64,000 nt of DNA from Peribacillus sp. Bi96 (GCF_918698115.1 NZ_CAKKLV010000012.1:62001-126000); one strand, 5' to 3'; numbered from the stretch's first letter, positions 45,614 through 55,234 are shown. Program-made: numbers and translations. Notes: generated by a model not told the origin, from the sequence alone.

Positions 45614-46438
45614 TTAAAACCCTACTGAATAGTCTGCGCCCAGCCACTTTTTACTTAGTTCGCTAACTACCCCATCTTCTTTCAGCTCCACAAGTACTTC
45701 ATCAATTCTCTTCTGTAAAGGAGTTTCATCTTTTCTTAGCAAAAAGTATACTTTTGAATTAAGAAGTGGCTCACCCACAACCTTTTGCTGTGCATCTGCT
45801 TGTTTATTTAAGAAGTCGACTGCAAATGGTGTAGTAATGGTAGCATCCGCCCGACCAGTTTTGATTTGATTCTTCGTATCATCTACGCCTTGGCCAGAAT
45901 AGACAATTTCAATACCGGCATTATTTTCTTTATTATACTTTTCAAGAAAAACAGCAGAATTGCTCGTTGCACTCACTATCGCTTTTTTTCCTTTTAGATC
46001 TTTAATGGAATGAATATCCTTGTTGTCCTGATGAACTGTAACTTGAAGCGGAAAGACATTATATGGTTCTTTATTAAATAGAAATTTTTCTTTTCGTTCA
46101 TCATTCACCTCCATTTGGTGAGCAACAAAATCTATTTTGTTCGTTTCTAAACTTAATAATAGATTAGAAAATTCCATCGTTTTAAATTCAAATTCATATT
46201 CAGGCAGCTTTTCATCGATTTGACGAACCAACTCGACATCATATCCTGTCAGCTTACCATTCTTATCCAAAAAGCAAATATTAGGGAATTGCGTCCCTGT
46301 TCCGACAATGATTTTCTGAACTTTTTTATCTTTTGATTCTCCAGAACTTGATTTTGCTGTACTCGTTGTTTCTTTCGAAGAACAAGCTCCCAAAAAAGTA
46401 AGTAGCAGTGCCATAACAATTAATAAGGTTTTTTTCAT
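45614..46438 (-). CDS. Sulfur-amino-acid ABC transporter binding lipoprotein (TcyJ/K-like)
   Basis: The 274-residue lipoprotein has lipobox LGACS followed by a Ser/Lys linker. The SBP_bac_3 fold is marked by VGTGTQFPNICFLDKNGKLT, GYDVELVRQIDEKLP and LKGKKAIVSATSN, and ends KKWLGADYSVGF. B. subtilis carries two binding proteins (TcyJ and TcyK) here; only one is present in this operon. The presence of Cys in the ligand region (FPNICFL) is unusual for the family. Confidence 0.83.
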   Translation of the reverse strand: MKKTLLIVMALLLTFLGACSSKETTSTAKSSSGESKDKKVQKIIVGTGTQFPNICFLDKNGKLTGYDVELVRQIDEKLPEYEFEFKTMEFSNLLLSLETNKIDFVAHQMEVNDERKEKFLFNKEPYNVFPLQVTVHQDNKDIHSIKDLKGKKAIVSATSNSAVFLEKYNKENNAGIEIVYSGQGVDDTKNQIKTGRADATITTPFAVDFLNKQADAQQKVVGEPLLNSKVYFLLRKDETPLQKRIDEVLVELKEDGVVSELSKKWLGADYSVGF

Positions 46439-46458
46439 CTCAAATTCCCCCGACGTTT

Positions 46459-46992
46459 TTAATTACTCACAATTGGTTCTTTATTTTCAATAATGCGAAA
46501 CAACGTTTCATCTAGAATTTTACGAAGATACACAATTTTTTCTCCATCGTGATCTCGTTCAGCAAAAATCTCATAGCCTCTTCTTTCATAAATGGAAGCA
46601 AGCCAAGGATGACGATCAGCTGTCGCCAAATAGACTGCCGGCGCTTTCACCTGTTTCCGAAGTGCATTTTCTTCCACCCAGGTTAACAACGTCGAGCCAA
46701 AACCTTTTTGTTTGTATAGGGGGTCGACTGCAAACCACCAAATGAATGGGTACGGACTGAAATGATCGGGATCATTCCATGGATGACGAACTGTCACAGT
46801 GGAAACAATTTGGCCGTCCTGTTCTAAAACATAAGTGAGATTCCGACTAATATTATTTGTCACTAGCTGCAAATCAGCTGTTGCAGCCAGAAAGTTAATA
46901 TTCAATTCTCTAATTGGTTCATAAGCCCGAAGTGTAACGTTTAGCACTTCGGGCGCATCCTTTACAGTGGCAAGACGGATTAGCTGTGTCAT
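46459..46992 (-). CDS. snaA: GNAT N-acetyltransferase (YtmI/SnaA-like)
   Basis: The 177-residue protein starts MTQLIRLATVKDAPEVLNV after CGGGGAG. The GNAT fold includes IVSTVTVRHPWNDPDHFSPYP, WWFAVDPLYKQKGFGSTLLTWVEE (acetyl-CoA loop) and IYERRGYEIFAE. In B. subtilis the equivalent YtmI acetylates S-substituted cysteine so that the monooxygenases can act on it. It sits directly upstream of the transporter genes, as in the ytm operon. Confidence 0.82.
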   Translation of the reverse strand: MTQLIRLATVKDAPEVLNVTLRAYEPIRELNINFLAATADLQLVTNNISRNLTYVLEQDGQIVSTVTVRHPWNDPDHFSPYPFIWWFAVDPLYKQKGFGSTLLTWVEENALRKQVKAPAVYLATADRHPWLASIYERRGYEIFAERDHDGEKIVYLRKILDETLFRIIENKEPIVSN

Positions 46993-47131
46993 GATTAACT
47001 CCCCGTTTCCATAACATATTATTTACACAAGAATAGCCGGATTTAAATCAACAATTTTTCCTTTTACGCTCTATTTCATTATTTAATATCCATTTAATAA
47101 TAAGTCAACTTCTTAAATCAGCTAAATTTTG

Positions 47132-47392
47132 TTATTGTAAGCGTTCGAGTGCTTTTTCAAGAGAGGGTATGCCAATATCCGTAACACTCTCATATACGTT
47201 ACCTCGCCCAATTTCAATAATAGGAACATACCGAACACCATATTTGATTTCTAAAATATCTCGCCGTTCATCATGATCGGTAACATCCACTGTTTGATAA
47301 GCAATGTCCTTTTCTTTTAAATATTGTTTAACCTCTTCACAATAGTGACATCCTTGTTTTGACCAAACGACAACATTTAACGCTTCTCCCAT
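47132..47392 (-). CDS. cmoI: Glutaredoxin-like protein (YtnI/CmoI-like)
   Basis: The start at 47392 (MGEALNVVVWSKQGCHYC) follows AAGGAGGAA. The 86-residue glutaredoxin-fold protein has an active-site CHYC at about residues 15-18 and a cis-Pro in YVPIIEIG. In the B. subtilis ytm operon the equivalent small protein accompanies the monooxygenase CmoJ. It is placed between cmoJ and snaA here. Confidence 0.85.
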   Translation of the reverse strand: MGEALNVVVWSKQGCHYCEEVKQYLKEKDIAYQTVDVTDHDERRDILEIKYGVRYVPIIEIGRGNVYESVTDIGIPSLEKALERLQ

Positions 47393-47429
47393 TTCGTATT
47401 CCTCCTTCATTTTTTAAATGATACTTCTA

Positions 47430-48764
47430 TTATTGGTTAATCTTTACTTTCGCATGACGATTTTCCGGGAATGGAAGCCCCAAGTTGCCTCTTAATGTTT
47501 CTGCTTCATATTCAGTACGATATATTCCCCTTTTTTGCAGGATAGGAATCACATAAGATACAAAGTCACTTAAAGCATTGGGAACACTTGAAGTAAAGAT
47601 AAATCCGTCCGCCCCCTTCTCTTCGAACCATTGCTGAATCAAATCCGCCACTTTCTCTGGCGTTCCAATAAAAGAAGTCCGGGGTGTAGTCTCTTTAAGT
47701 GCTACTTGACGGAGCGTTAACTGTTTCTCCTTGGCTGCCTGTTTAATTCGATCAGTTGTACTTCGGAAACTGTTTTTTCCGATGTCTCCGAGATCAGGGA
47801 AAGGTGCATCCAGTTCATATTGGGAAAAATCATGATGATCGAAGTATCGTCCCAAATAGTCAAGCGCCTTATCTATAGAAACTAAGTTAGCGAGTTCTTG
47901 ATATTTGTGCTCTGCCTCTTCCTCAGTTGCACCAATGATTGGAGCGATACCTGGCAGAATAAGAATCTCATCTGGATTTCTCCCGAATCCAGTAGCCCTG
48001 TTTTTTACATCTTGATAAAAAATCTTAGCATCTTCCAAAGTGGGTTGACCTGTAAAGATTGCATCCGCTTCTTTAGCCGCAAGATTTTTCCCGGCTTCTG
48101 ATGAACCAGCTTGAAAAACAACAGGTCGCCCCTGTTTAGATCTGGCAATATTGAGTGGTCCTTGCACGGAGAAATATTCTCCTTTATGTTTTAATTGATG
48201 CATTTTAGAAGGGTCAAAAAACTCACCGGACTCTTTATCCCGAGTAAACGCGTCATCCTCCCATGAATCCCAAAGTCCTTTGGTGACCTGTATATATTCT
48301 GATGCTATTCGATAGCGTTTGGCATGATCCGGGTGTTCTTCTATCGTTTTGTTATAATTCAAGGCAGTACTCTCAAGAGGTGTAGTAACAAGGTTCCATC
48401 CGCCACGACCTTGACTAATGTGATCAAGTGAAGCAAATTGTCGGGCTACAGTAAATGGCTCACTGTATGAGGTGGAAACAGTTCCGACAAGCCCTATTCT
48501 TGATGTGAAAGCAGCGAGTGCGGATAAAATGGTCAGTGGTTCAAATCGATTTAAAAAATGCGGAATTGATTTCTCATTGATAAACAATCCATCAGCAATG
48601 AAAAGTAAATCGAACTTTCCCTCCTCAGCCTTCTGGGCCTGCTCCTTATAAAATTCAAGACTAACACTGGCATCGGCTTGAATGTCAGGATGTCTCCAAC
48701 CAGATATACTCCCACCAACTCCATGAACAAGCGCTCCAAATTTCAACTTTCTCTGCTCAGACAT
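47430..48764 (-). CDS. cmoJ: NtaA/DszA-type flavin-dependent monooxygenase (YtnJ/CmoJ-like)
   Basis: The 444-residue bacterial-luciferase-fold protein has the NtaA/SnaA/DszA group marks: [34 protein letters not shown], and [23 protein letters not shown], then a C-terminal [11 protein letters not shown]. These enzymes use FMNH2 and O2 to open C-S or C-N bonds. In this operon it would oxidise N-acetyl-S-alkylcysteine to release the sulfur. The strong AAAGGAGGAG site supports the start. Confidence 0.86.
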   Translation of the reverse strand: MSEQRKLKFGALVHGVGGSISGWRHPDIQADASVSLEFYKEQAQKAEEGKFDLLFIADGLFINEKSIPHFLNRFEPLTILSALAAFTSRIGLVGTVSTSYSEPFTVARQFASLDHISQGRGGWNLVTTPLESTALNYNKTIEEHPDHAKRYRIASEYIQVTKGLWDSWEDDAFTRDKESGEFFDPSKMHQLKHKGEYFSVQGPLNIARSKQGRPVVFQAGSSEAGKNLAAKEADAIFTGQPTLEDAKIFYQDVKNRATGFGRNPDEILILPGIAPIIGATEEEAEHKYQELANLVSIDKALDYLGRYFDHHDFSQYELDAPFPDLGDIGKNSFRSTTDRIKQAAKEKQLTLRQVALKETTPRTSFIGTPEKVADLIQQWFEEKGADGFIFTSSVPNALSDFVSYVIPILQKRGIYRTEYEAETLRGNLGLPFPENRHAKVKINQ

Positions 48765-48823
48765 CCATACTCCTCCTTTAATTTATATCGGTTTTTAGCT
48801 TTGCTTACATCTACCAGGACTTT

Positions 48824-49846
48824 TTAATTTTGGCTCGTAAAGTGTTTCTCTTCAGATAAAGCTAATTGAAGAGGACTCAACAATTGAAAAGATCGGAACC
48901 TTTCTGCTTCTTTTAAAATCGGCGAATGTAGGATGAACTCATCTACCCCATATTTTTCATGTAAATTTGTTAATACTTCTTTTACATATGAGGGAGTTCC
49001 AGCAATAATATTGGAGTCCTGTTCTTCTATTTCGTAAGACTCGCCAGTCTGATTCCCAAATAACTCTGCTTGCTCTAGTGTTTGGACCGTAACAGAACGG
49101 CCGCTTTGGAGATGGACTTTCACAATCTTCTGATCACCTGTTAACTGTTCTGCTTCTTGTTGTGTAGGAGCAGCAATCACTGAAACTGATACCTTAAAGC
49201 TTCCAGTTGGATAGATACTTTGGTAAATGCGTGAAGCATCTTCGAGTACAGTCTCATTACTATTGATAAATCGAGCAAATACATAATCTATCCCAAGTTC
49301 TGCTGCTAGCCTGGCGCTGTCAGCACTTGCACCAAGCAGAAACATCTCCGGCTTTTCAGAAGGGAGTGGTGTCGCTTGAATACCTGCAAGCGGATGAGTG
49401 TCGTTAACAGAATTTTCGATTATTTTTTTCAAAAAAGATAGCCGCTCTTCGAAGTCTTTACCATCATTCACAGTACCAAATTGCAGAGCCTTCGTTGATA
49501 AGGGGAGACCACCTGGTGCTTTTCCGATGCCAAGGTCTACTCTGCCTGGCGAAAGATTTGATAATACGTGAAAGTTTTCCGCCACTTTATATGGACTATA
49601 ATGCTGAAGCATAACACCTCCGGACCCTACCCGAATCGATTTTGTTTGGGCTAATAAATAAGATATCAATACTTCCGGGGAGGATCCCGCTAGCTTTTCG
49701 GCATGATGATGTTCTGATACCCAGAAACGGGTATACCCCCACTCTTCTGCATGTCTAGCCAGATGAATGGTTTGCTGGAGTGCATCAAATGCTGAAGCTC
49801 CTGGAAATATCGGGCTCTGGTCTAAAATGCCAAGCTTATAACTCAT
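48824..49846 (-). CDS. cmoO: LLM-class flavin-dependent oxidoreductase (YtmO/CmoO-like, MsnO8 family)
   Basis: The 340-residue protein begins MSYKLGILDQSPIFPG and has WVSEHHHAEKLAGSSPEVLI, VGSGGVMLQHYSPYKVAENF and LSPGRVDLGIGKAPGG, the marks of the MsnO8 group of luciferase-like oxidoreductases. B. subtilis YtmO (CmoO) lies in the equivalent operon. It is the first enzyme gene after the regulator and probably works with the cmoJ product on S-substituted cysteines. Confidence 0.84.
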   Translation of the reverse strand: MSYKLGILDQSPIFPGASAFDALQQTIHLARHAEEWGYTRFWVSEHHHAEKLAGSSPEVLISYLLAQTKSIRVGSGGVMLQHYSPYKVAENFHVLSNLSPGRVDLGIGKAPGGLPLSTKALQFGTVNDGKDFEERLSFLKKIIENSVNDTHPLAGIQATPLPSEKPEMFLLGASADSARLAAELGIDYVFARFINSNETVLEDASRIYQSIYPTGSFKVSVSVIAAPTQQEAEQLTGDQKIVKVHLQSGRSVTVQTLEQAELFGNQTGESYEIEEQDSNIIAGTPSYVKEVLTNLHEKYGVDEFILHSPILKEAERFRSFQLLSPLQLALSEEKHFTSQN

Positions 49847-49978
49847 ATTCTCTCCTCCACTTTAATTCAAAGTTTACCTATGTGATTAATTTATTTTGAC
49901 TAATCCTATCACCTAAAACATGCAAATGGCAATGGTTTAACTAATAAAAAAAAATATTGCATTGATAGAAAATATCTA

Positions 49979-50890
49979 TCAATTCGATTGTATCTGTAAT
50001 TGATGCAAGTCTTTTTCAAATTTCCGAATTGAGAAAAGAATATCATTCCATAGTAAGGGAGCTTCCATCCCGTGATTTAAGTGCGTTAGATAGATGTGCT
50101 GCTTTATCTTGATTAAATGAGACACATCCACTTCAACCAAAGTTCCCTGTTCTAATTCATTTTTAATACATAAATACGGTAAAAATCCGATACAGCTTCT
50201 GCTAAGAATAAGCGATTTCGCCACTTCCAAGTGATCAACCTGAAATTCAATACGAGGCTCTACATTAGACACTTCAAAAATTTTATGAACGTGGTTCCAG
50301 TCAAACGCACCGCACTCAAAAAAGACTAACGGCTCCATTGCCAATACTTGCACTGTTAGCTCAGTTTCAAGTTGAAATGGATGTCCTGGATACACGACTA
50401 AACGAATCGAATTATCAAGGGTCTTATAATTTTGCAGACCACTATGTGAAACATCCTTCATAAATGCTATATCAACCTTTTTCTGAAGCAATTTATCCAT
50501 TAATGCATCATTTGTTGCTGAAATAAATTTAAAGCGTAAATTAGGATTCTTCCTTTTCCATAAAGGAAGAGCAAATGGAATAAAGTATTGCGATGTAATT
50601 ATATTAGCCCCTATCGTTATTTCCTCCAGATCGCTTCCTGTTTTCAACTGTTTTTTCCCCTGTTGAAAAGTCCGAATAATTTGTTCCGCAAATGGAATGA
50701 AGGCCTTCCCTTTTTCGGTTAAAATCATCCCTCTCCCTTGTCTCTCAAATAGTACTGAATCGAGTTCACTCTCAAGCGTCTTAATTCTTGCCGAGACCGT
50801 TGGCTGTGATAAAAACATTGCCTCTGCAGCTTTATGAAAACTATTGAGGTGAACAACATACATAAAAGCTTCAATATGATCAATATTCAT
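49979..50890 (-). CDS. ascR: LysR-family transcriptional regulator (YtlI/AscR-like)
   Basis: The start at 50890 (MNIDHIEAFMYVVHL) follows AAAGGAG. The 303-residue protein has an N-terminal HTH (NSFHKAAEAMFLSQPTVSAR, then IKTLESELDSVLFERQGRGM) and a C-terminal periplasmic-binding-like effector domain. It stands at the head of the sulfur operon on the same strand; the B. subtilis equivalent YtlI activates the ytm operon when cysteine is short. A terminator-like hairpin lies in its leader at 50,922-50,958. Confidence 0.84.
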   Translation of the reverse strand: MNIDHIEAFMYVVHLNSFHKAAEAMFLSQPTVSARIKTLESELDSVLFERQGRGMILTEKGKAFIPFAEQIIRTFQQGKKQLKTGSDLEEITIGANIITSQYFIPFALPLWKRKNPNLRFKFISATNDALMDKLLQKKVDIAFMKDVSHSGLQNYKTLDNSIRLVVYPGHPFQLETELTVQVLAMEPLVFFECGAFDWNHVHKIFEVSNVEPRIEFQVDHLEVAKSLILSRSCIGFLPYLCIKNELEQGTLVEVDVSHLIKIKQHIYLTHLNHGMEAPLLWNDILFSIRKFEKDLHQLQIQSN

Positions 50891-50921
50891 CTTCCCAACT
50901 CCTTTTGCAAAAATGAACACA

Positions 50922-50958
50922 AAAAGCTCCTGTTCGCTTATCGCGTTCAGGAGCTTTT
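50922..50958 (-). promoter_or_regulatory. Leader hairpin upstream of the LysR gene, possible attenuator
   Basis: A perfect 11-bp stem (AAAAGCTCCTG at 50922-50932 with CAGGAGCTTTT at 50948-50958) is followed on the minus strand by TTTTTG, resembling an intrinsic terminator, and lies 31 bp before the LysR start. No minus-strand gene precedes it in 50,959-51,275, so it would act in the leader. A TTG with a GAGGATGA site upstream opens a 26-codon frame in phase with the LysR gene (50,968). No other feature is evident up to 51,275. Confidence 0.5.
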
Positions 50959-51275
50959 GGTTGTCCAATCAGCTCATCCTCTTATAATAATTCTTTCTCC
51001 GATTTTAATCTTATAAAACCAATAAGTAAAGTGTAATTTAATTAAGTAAACAATCATATATTCATTGTGACACCATACAACATCGTATTGAAGAAACTTC
51101 ATCCTATTTATGCAAATGAAATTTCAATGAAAATTAATGGTCAAAAGTTAGGCATGTTAAATCTTTTCCAAGAGGTACATCCTGTCTACGTTGTATATTT
51201 TTTCTCCTTATAAAAAAGATAAGAAGGGTCATCCTAATGTAGTAATTCCTATAATGACATAAGGAGAGATACTAC

Positions 51276-51488
51276 ATGCCTCAACAACAAATTGATGTCA
51301 ATCAATTAAATCAAGCAAAAGCAAACGTTACCCTTACGCAAACCTTACTTTCACAAGCAATTGAAAAATCTTCCTCTGATCCAACTTTAGCACAAGAAGC
51401 CATTAAACAAGCTGCTCAAGAGATCGCACAAGCCCAATCTTCCGTAAACCAGGTATACAATGCCGTACAAGCTCCGCAAGCAGAATGA
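51276..51488 (+). CDS. Small helical protein of unknown function
   Basis: The 70-residue protein starts MPQQQIDVNQLNQAKANVTL after AAGGAGA. It is Gln/Ala-rich (QAAQEIAQAQSSVNQVYNAV), predicted almost entirely helical with heptad-like spacing of Leu/Ala, and has no Cys, Trp or signal peptide. It has its own terminator, so it is a genuine monocistronic unit. I do not recognise the family; small Gln-rich helical proteins in Bacillus are often spore-associated, but this is speculative. Confidence 0.75.
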   Translation: MPQQQIDVNQLNQAKANVTLTQTLLSQAIEKSSSDPTLAQEAIKQAAQEIAQAQSSVNQVYNAVQAPQAE

Positions 51489-51530
51489 TTTTGGGGATTC
51501 CCTCGATTAATTGATGCATACCAAGAATAA

Positions 51531-51567
51531 AAGAGGCCTATATCCTAATTGAGGAATAGGCCTTTTA
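51531..51567 (+). terminator. Terminator after the small helical protein gene
   Basis: The core stem AGGCCTAT (51534-51541) pairs with ATAGGCCT (51556-51563), extended by A-T pairs, and ends in TTTT. Confidence 0.85.
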
Positions 51568-51599
51568 ATAACGAATGTTTTTGGTCCATCCAAGCTTTT

Positions 51600-52949
51600 T
51601 CAACCCCACTTATTTAATGGGGGGATGCTTTGAGGGAATTTAAACGTATTGTACGGATCATAAGTCGTTTTCACTTCTCGAAGCCGTTTGAAATTTCCAC
51701 CATAATAAGCAATTGGCCAATCTTTAATGAGAGTATCCGGCCAATTTACGTAATCCCCGGTAGTAAAAGGTGACAAAGCGTGCTTCAGGTCCTTGATCCA
51801 CCGAATGTTTAGCCGTTCTTCTTCTGGATTTTTCCATGTAGCCTGATACTCCTGGGCGATGATGGCATCGCGATAATAAAAAGCTGTCTCCTTTGGGTCT
51901 TTAAGGCCTGCCACTCCTCCCAGAGATTGGTGCCAAATGGCTGCATTTTCATTTGGAGCATTTCCTAAAAAATGTTTCATGGTCATGATTGCTTGCTGTG
52001 GAAAAGCCTTTTCAATGAAAGATCCTGACCTCTTTCGATGAGCCGGTTGATTTCCACTCGGATAATCAAAGAATCTTACGGCTTCAATGTATGGGACTTC
52101 CTTAATCATGACATTTATTGGTGAACCAGTTTTTGTCAAAGGCTTTAAAAGCTGCTTCAATCTATGTGAAGTTCCAACAAATTCACCTTTAGCAATAATT
52201 TCGTTTGCTTCCTTTGCCTTGAATTCTATTTCTGAAGTTAAGCATTCATCAGCTTGAGGGGCCCAGTCCTGCCAGGCATTAAACACCGATTCGAAGTCTT
52301 TCCACCCCCATGTGACGGAGAATACAGAAACCCTTGATACTGGATGTACCCTGAAAGTAAGGGAAGTGACAATGCCAAAGTTCCCACCTCCGCCCCCGCA
52401 GCATGCCCAAAATAAATCATGATTATTTTTTCTATTCGCTTTAATGAGTTTGGCGCCCCTCTTTCCACACGCCCTTACCATTTCTATTTCAAGGAGATTG
52501 TCACAAGTCAGTCCAAATCGCCTCGTTAACATACCGATTCCACCGCCGAGCGTAAGCCCGACAAGACCAACACTGCTCTCGGTCCCAGCCGGAATCGTCG
52601 TGCCATACTCCCATAACATATTATATACTTGCCCTAAATCAGCTCCGGCTTCAATTTTTGCGATCATTTTTTCACGATTGACCTTGATCTTGTACATTTC
52701 ACTGATATCAATGATTAGACCGCCATTTACTAATGAAAAATTTTCATAACTATGCCTGCCGCTCCTCACCCGAAAAGGTGTATGATTCTCCCGGGCCCAC
52801 TTTAATGCATTCAGCACATCTTTGGAATTTTGACAAAACACAATGACCTTTGGGAATTTAGGAAAGCTCAAATTATTATTTATCCTGGCTTCATCGTACT
52901 CAGCATCATTTGGTGTTACGATTCGCCCGGTAAGCTTTGTTCGTTCCAA
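51600..52949 (-). CDS. FAD-linked berberine-bridge-type oxidase (YvdP/CotQ-like)
   Basis: The start is TTG 52949, seven bases after AAGGGGG; the open frame to 53003 has no site. The 449-residue length equals that of YvdP/YgaK-type proteins. An N-terminal FAD_binding_4 domain has VRSGRHSYENFSLVNGG, where His is the usual covalent flavin site. It also has GLVGLTLGGGIGMLTRRFGL and a C-terminal BBE domain ending YDPYNTFKFPQSIPPL. It oxidises an unknown substrate; B. subtilis YvdP (CotQ) is a spore coat protein. Confidence 0.85.
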   Translation of the reverse strand: MERTKLTGRIVTPNDAEYDEARINNNLSFPKFPKVIVFCQNSKDVLNALKWARENHTPFRVRSGRHSYENFSLVNGGLIIDISEMYKIKVNREKMIAKIEAGADLGQVYNMLWEYGTTIPAGTESSVGLVGLTLGGGIGMLTRRFGLTCDNLLEIEMVRACGKRGAKLIKANRKNNHDLFWACCGGGGGNFGIVTSLTFRVHPVSRVSVFSVTWGWKDFESVFNAWQDWAPQADECLTSEIEFKAKEANEIIAKGEFVGTSHRLKQLLKPLTKTGSPINVMIKEVPYIEAVRFFDYPSGNQPAHRKRSGSFIEKAFPQQAIMTMKHFLGNAPNENAAIWHQSLGGVAGLKDPKETAFYYRDAIIAQEYQATWKNPEEERLNIRWIKDLKHALSPFTTGDYVNWPDTLIKDWPIAYYGGNFKRLREVKTTYDPYNTFKFPQSIPPLNKWG

Positions 52950-53034
52950 AAAATAACCCCCTTCTCGGGTAAAGATGTTACATACTATGAAAAAATCCGG
53001 CATGAAGACACTTTCTATAACCTCAAATCAGCTA

Positions 53035-53153
53035 TACTCGTGACTTCCGCCACTTTACTCGTGACTTCCACCGCTTTACTCGTGATTTCCGCCGCTTACT
53101 CGTGACTTCCACCGCTTTACTCGTGACTTCCGCCGCTTTACTCGTGATTTCCC
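53035..53153. repeat. 21-bp tandem repeat (minisatellite)
   Basis: Six units begin TACTCGTGACTTCC or TACTCGTGATTTCC at 53035, 53056, 53077, 53097, 53118 and 53139. The third is 20 bp and the last is partial. They lie between the oxidase start and the downstream permease terminator. Variation alternates C/T and A/G at fixed positions. Confidence 0.9.
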
Positions 53154-53175
53154 ATTTCAATGATTAATAAAAGCA

Positions 53176-53209
53176 AAAAAACCCCTCTTGATTTGAAGAG
53201 GGGTTTTTT
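53176..53209. terminator. Bidirectional terminator
   Basis: AAAAAACCCCTCTT (53176-53189) pairs perfectly with AAGAGGGGTTTTTT (53196-53209), giving T-runs in both directions. It ends the permease transcript at 53,228. Confidence 0.9.
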
Positions 53210-53227
53210 AATATCCATTTATGTTTC

Positions 53228-54601
53228 TTACATTTCGTCATCTTTCAATGGTGTTCGCTTATCCATTTTCAGGATGTAATAACTTGCTACGACTAATGCT
53301 AGGAAAACGATCCCGACAACCAAGGAAATCCGGGTACTAGGATTGATCCACATACCGACCAGCACCATTAGTAAGAAGGCAATTGTCGCATAGTTACTGA
53401 AAGGGGCCAACGGCATCTTGAACGGATGTTTCTCCATTTCAGCTGCATTTACCTTTCTGAACTTCAGCTCACTGATAAGTAAAACAAACCATGGAATCAT
53501 CCCAGGTAAAACACTCGCACTATATACATAAAGGAATAGTTGCGGCGGTGCAAGGTAGTTCAGGACAACACCAATGCCCAGGCCTAAAAGTACAGCGATC
53601 GTACAATAGGCCGGCACTCCATTTTTAGATACTTTTGCAAATATTTTCGGAGCTTGGCCGTTCAATGCTAATGTGTAAAGCATACGACCTGCACTGAAAA
53701 TCCCACTGTTACATCCAGACATGGCTGCTGTGATAACGACAAAGTTAATGATTCCTGCCGCTGCTGTGATACCTATTTTAGCAAAGGTTGAAACGAATGG
53801 ACTTCCTAAGTCATCCAGCTGATCCCAAGGGAAGACTGTCACGATAACGAATATGGCGCCAATATAAAAGATTAAAATGCGCCATATGATTGATTGGATC
53901 GCTTTTGTTACGGTCTTCGTTGGATCTTTCGCTTCTCCGGCAGTGATGCCGATAAGCTCAACTCCTTGATAGGAAGCCACGACAAGGGAAAGCGCGAAGA
54001 AGAATCCTGTCCAGCCCCCCGTAAAGAAGCCGCCGTTTGCCCAAAGATTCGATAATCCAATTGCGTCTCCACCATTCCCTATTCCAAAGAAGATAAGGCC
54101 AAGGCCGGCAATGATCATCAATACAATCGTTATTATTTTTATGAGCGCAAACCAAAATTCAAATTCCCCGAAGGATTTAACGGAAATGAGGTTGGCCGCC
54201 CCCAAGATGATCATGGCGACCACACCTGGTACCCAAGCAGGTAACTCCGGGAACCAATATTGCATATACAGCCCAACCGCGATGATTTCGGACATTCCGA
54301 CGATTACCCATTGAAACCAATTGCTCCAAGCAGTCATATAACCTGCCAAAGGATGTATATAGCTGCTCGCAAAGGTTGCAAAAGAACCTGTAGTCGGTTC
54401 TAAATATAGCATCTCACCCATAGAACGCATGATGAAAAAAATAAAAATACCTGCGATGGCATAAGCAAGCATTACAGAGGGCCCGGTCCATTTGATCGTG
54501 CTCGCCGATCCCATGAATAACCCGACTCCGATGGTTCCGCCCAAAGCTATCATTTGAATATGACGTGCTTCCAGCCCTCGCTTTAATTCCTTGTTTGACA
54601 T
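53228..54601 (-). CDS. APC-family amino acid permease (AAT type), paralogue B
   Basis: The start at 54601 ([16 protein letters not shown]) follows GGGGGAG. The 457-residue, 12-segment protein shares most of its sequence with the permease at 35,860 (for example [62 protein letters not shown]). The two are clearly paralogues separated by 17 kb. Both should import amino acids by proton symport; differences lie mainly in loops and the C-terminus. The gene is monocistronic. Confidence 0.88.
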   Translation of the reverse strand: MSNKELKRGLEARHIQMIALGGTIGVGLFMGSASTIKWTGPSVMLAYAIAGIFIFFIMRSMGEMLYLEPTTGSFATFASSYIHPLAGYMTAWSNWFQWVIVGMSEIIAVGLYMQYWFPELPAWVPGVVAMIILGAANLISVKSFGEFEFWFALIKIITIVLMIIAGLGLIFFGIGNGGDAIGLSNLWANGGFFTGGWTGFFFALSLVVASYQGVELIGITAGEAKDPTKTVTKAIQSIIWRILIFYIGAIFVIVTVFPWDQLDDLGSPFVSTFAKIGITAAAGIINFVVITAAMSGCNSGIFSAGRMLYTLALNGQAPKIFAKVSKNGVPAYCTIAVLLGLGIGVVLNYLAPPQLFLYVYSASVLPGMIPWFVLLISELKFRKVNAAEMEKHPFKMPLAPFSNYATIAFLLMVLVGMWINPSTRISLVVGIVFLALVVASYYILKMDKRTPLKDDEM

Positions 54602-54973
54602 GATTAACTCCCCCAGATGCAATATAAGCGGCATGCTTTTTCTATCCTTGCCAACCACTGTAATCTCTATTAATTATTGCGGTTAGACATTTTCTATCGA
54701 AACAATATCAATAATACTTTTATTTTATTTTCTTATCTTATAATAGTAAATATTCTGTAAAAATACAAATGTATTTTTCAAATAAACAGTTACCAAATAT
54801 ATCTTGGCGATTTTCCCAATCTAAAAATATCATTTTAAAAAAGTGATTATCAGTATTTTATAATAGTGATGATTCAAAAAGAGTGGAAAAAAATCATTTT
54901 TACTTGGAGTCCCTCCAAGTGACCGTTAAAAAATAAAAAAACTTAAACGCCTGTTAACTACCAAAATAATTTG

Positions 54974-55002
54974 TTGACCTATGGAAGAATAGATGATAGA
55001 AT
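54974..55002 (+). promoter_or_regulatory. Strong sigma-A-type promoter of a small transcription unit
   Basis: TTGACC (54974-54979) and TAGAAT (54997-55002) are exactly 17 bp apart. A transcript from here would run about 260 nt to the terminator at 55,235-55,266. The DNA from 54,602 to 54,970 is AT-rich with no supported gene. Confidence 0.6.
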
Positions 55003-55100
55003 TCCAATATTATTTTATAAGTATAATGAATGTTTGAGCGTGAAAGAGCCTTTCATATCTTTCACAGACAGACATTTTCACAACCGCATACAAGCAAGCG

Positions 55101-55211
55101 ATGAATGCTATGGATAACACTATAGCAGGAGCAGCTTCTGGAGAGACTGTACAAGATGCAGCGCCGAAGGATTCACAATCTCAGGCAAAAGGACAGAAGA
55201 GTAACGAATGA
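55101..55211 (+). CDS. Short ORF or gene remnant ending before a strong terminator
   Basis: A 36-codon frame from ATG 55101 reads MNAMDNTIAGAASGETVQDA and ends KGQKSNE. The frame stays open upstream to a TGA at 55,041 (through DIFTTAYKQ), but no convincing start with a ribosome binding site exists. It may be the C-terminal scrap of a decayed gene, or the unit may act as an RNA: an 8-bp stem (55040-55047 with 55058-55065) lies near the 5' end. No family is recognised. Confidence 0.3.
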   Translation: MNAMDNTIAGAASGETVQDAAPKDSQSQAKGQKSNE

Positions 55212-55234
55212 TAAATTGTTATTCTGAACCCTTT

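Noticed and set aside
52830-53105. Plus-strand ORF ending in a LLVTSTA-like repeat
   Set aside because: It runs antisense to the oxidase start and through the 21-bp repeat, with no ribosome binding site; the protein repeat is a by-product of the DNA repeat.
53035-53153. CRISPR array
   Set aside because: The units are directly adjacent with no spacers and no cas genes are present; this is a tandem minisatellite.
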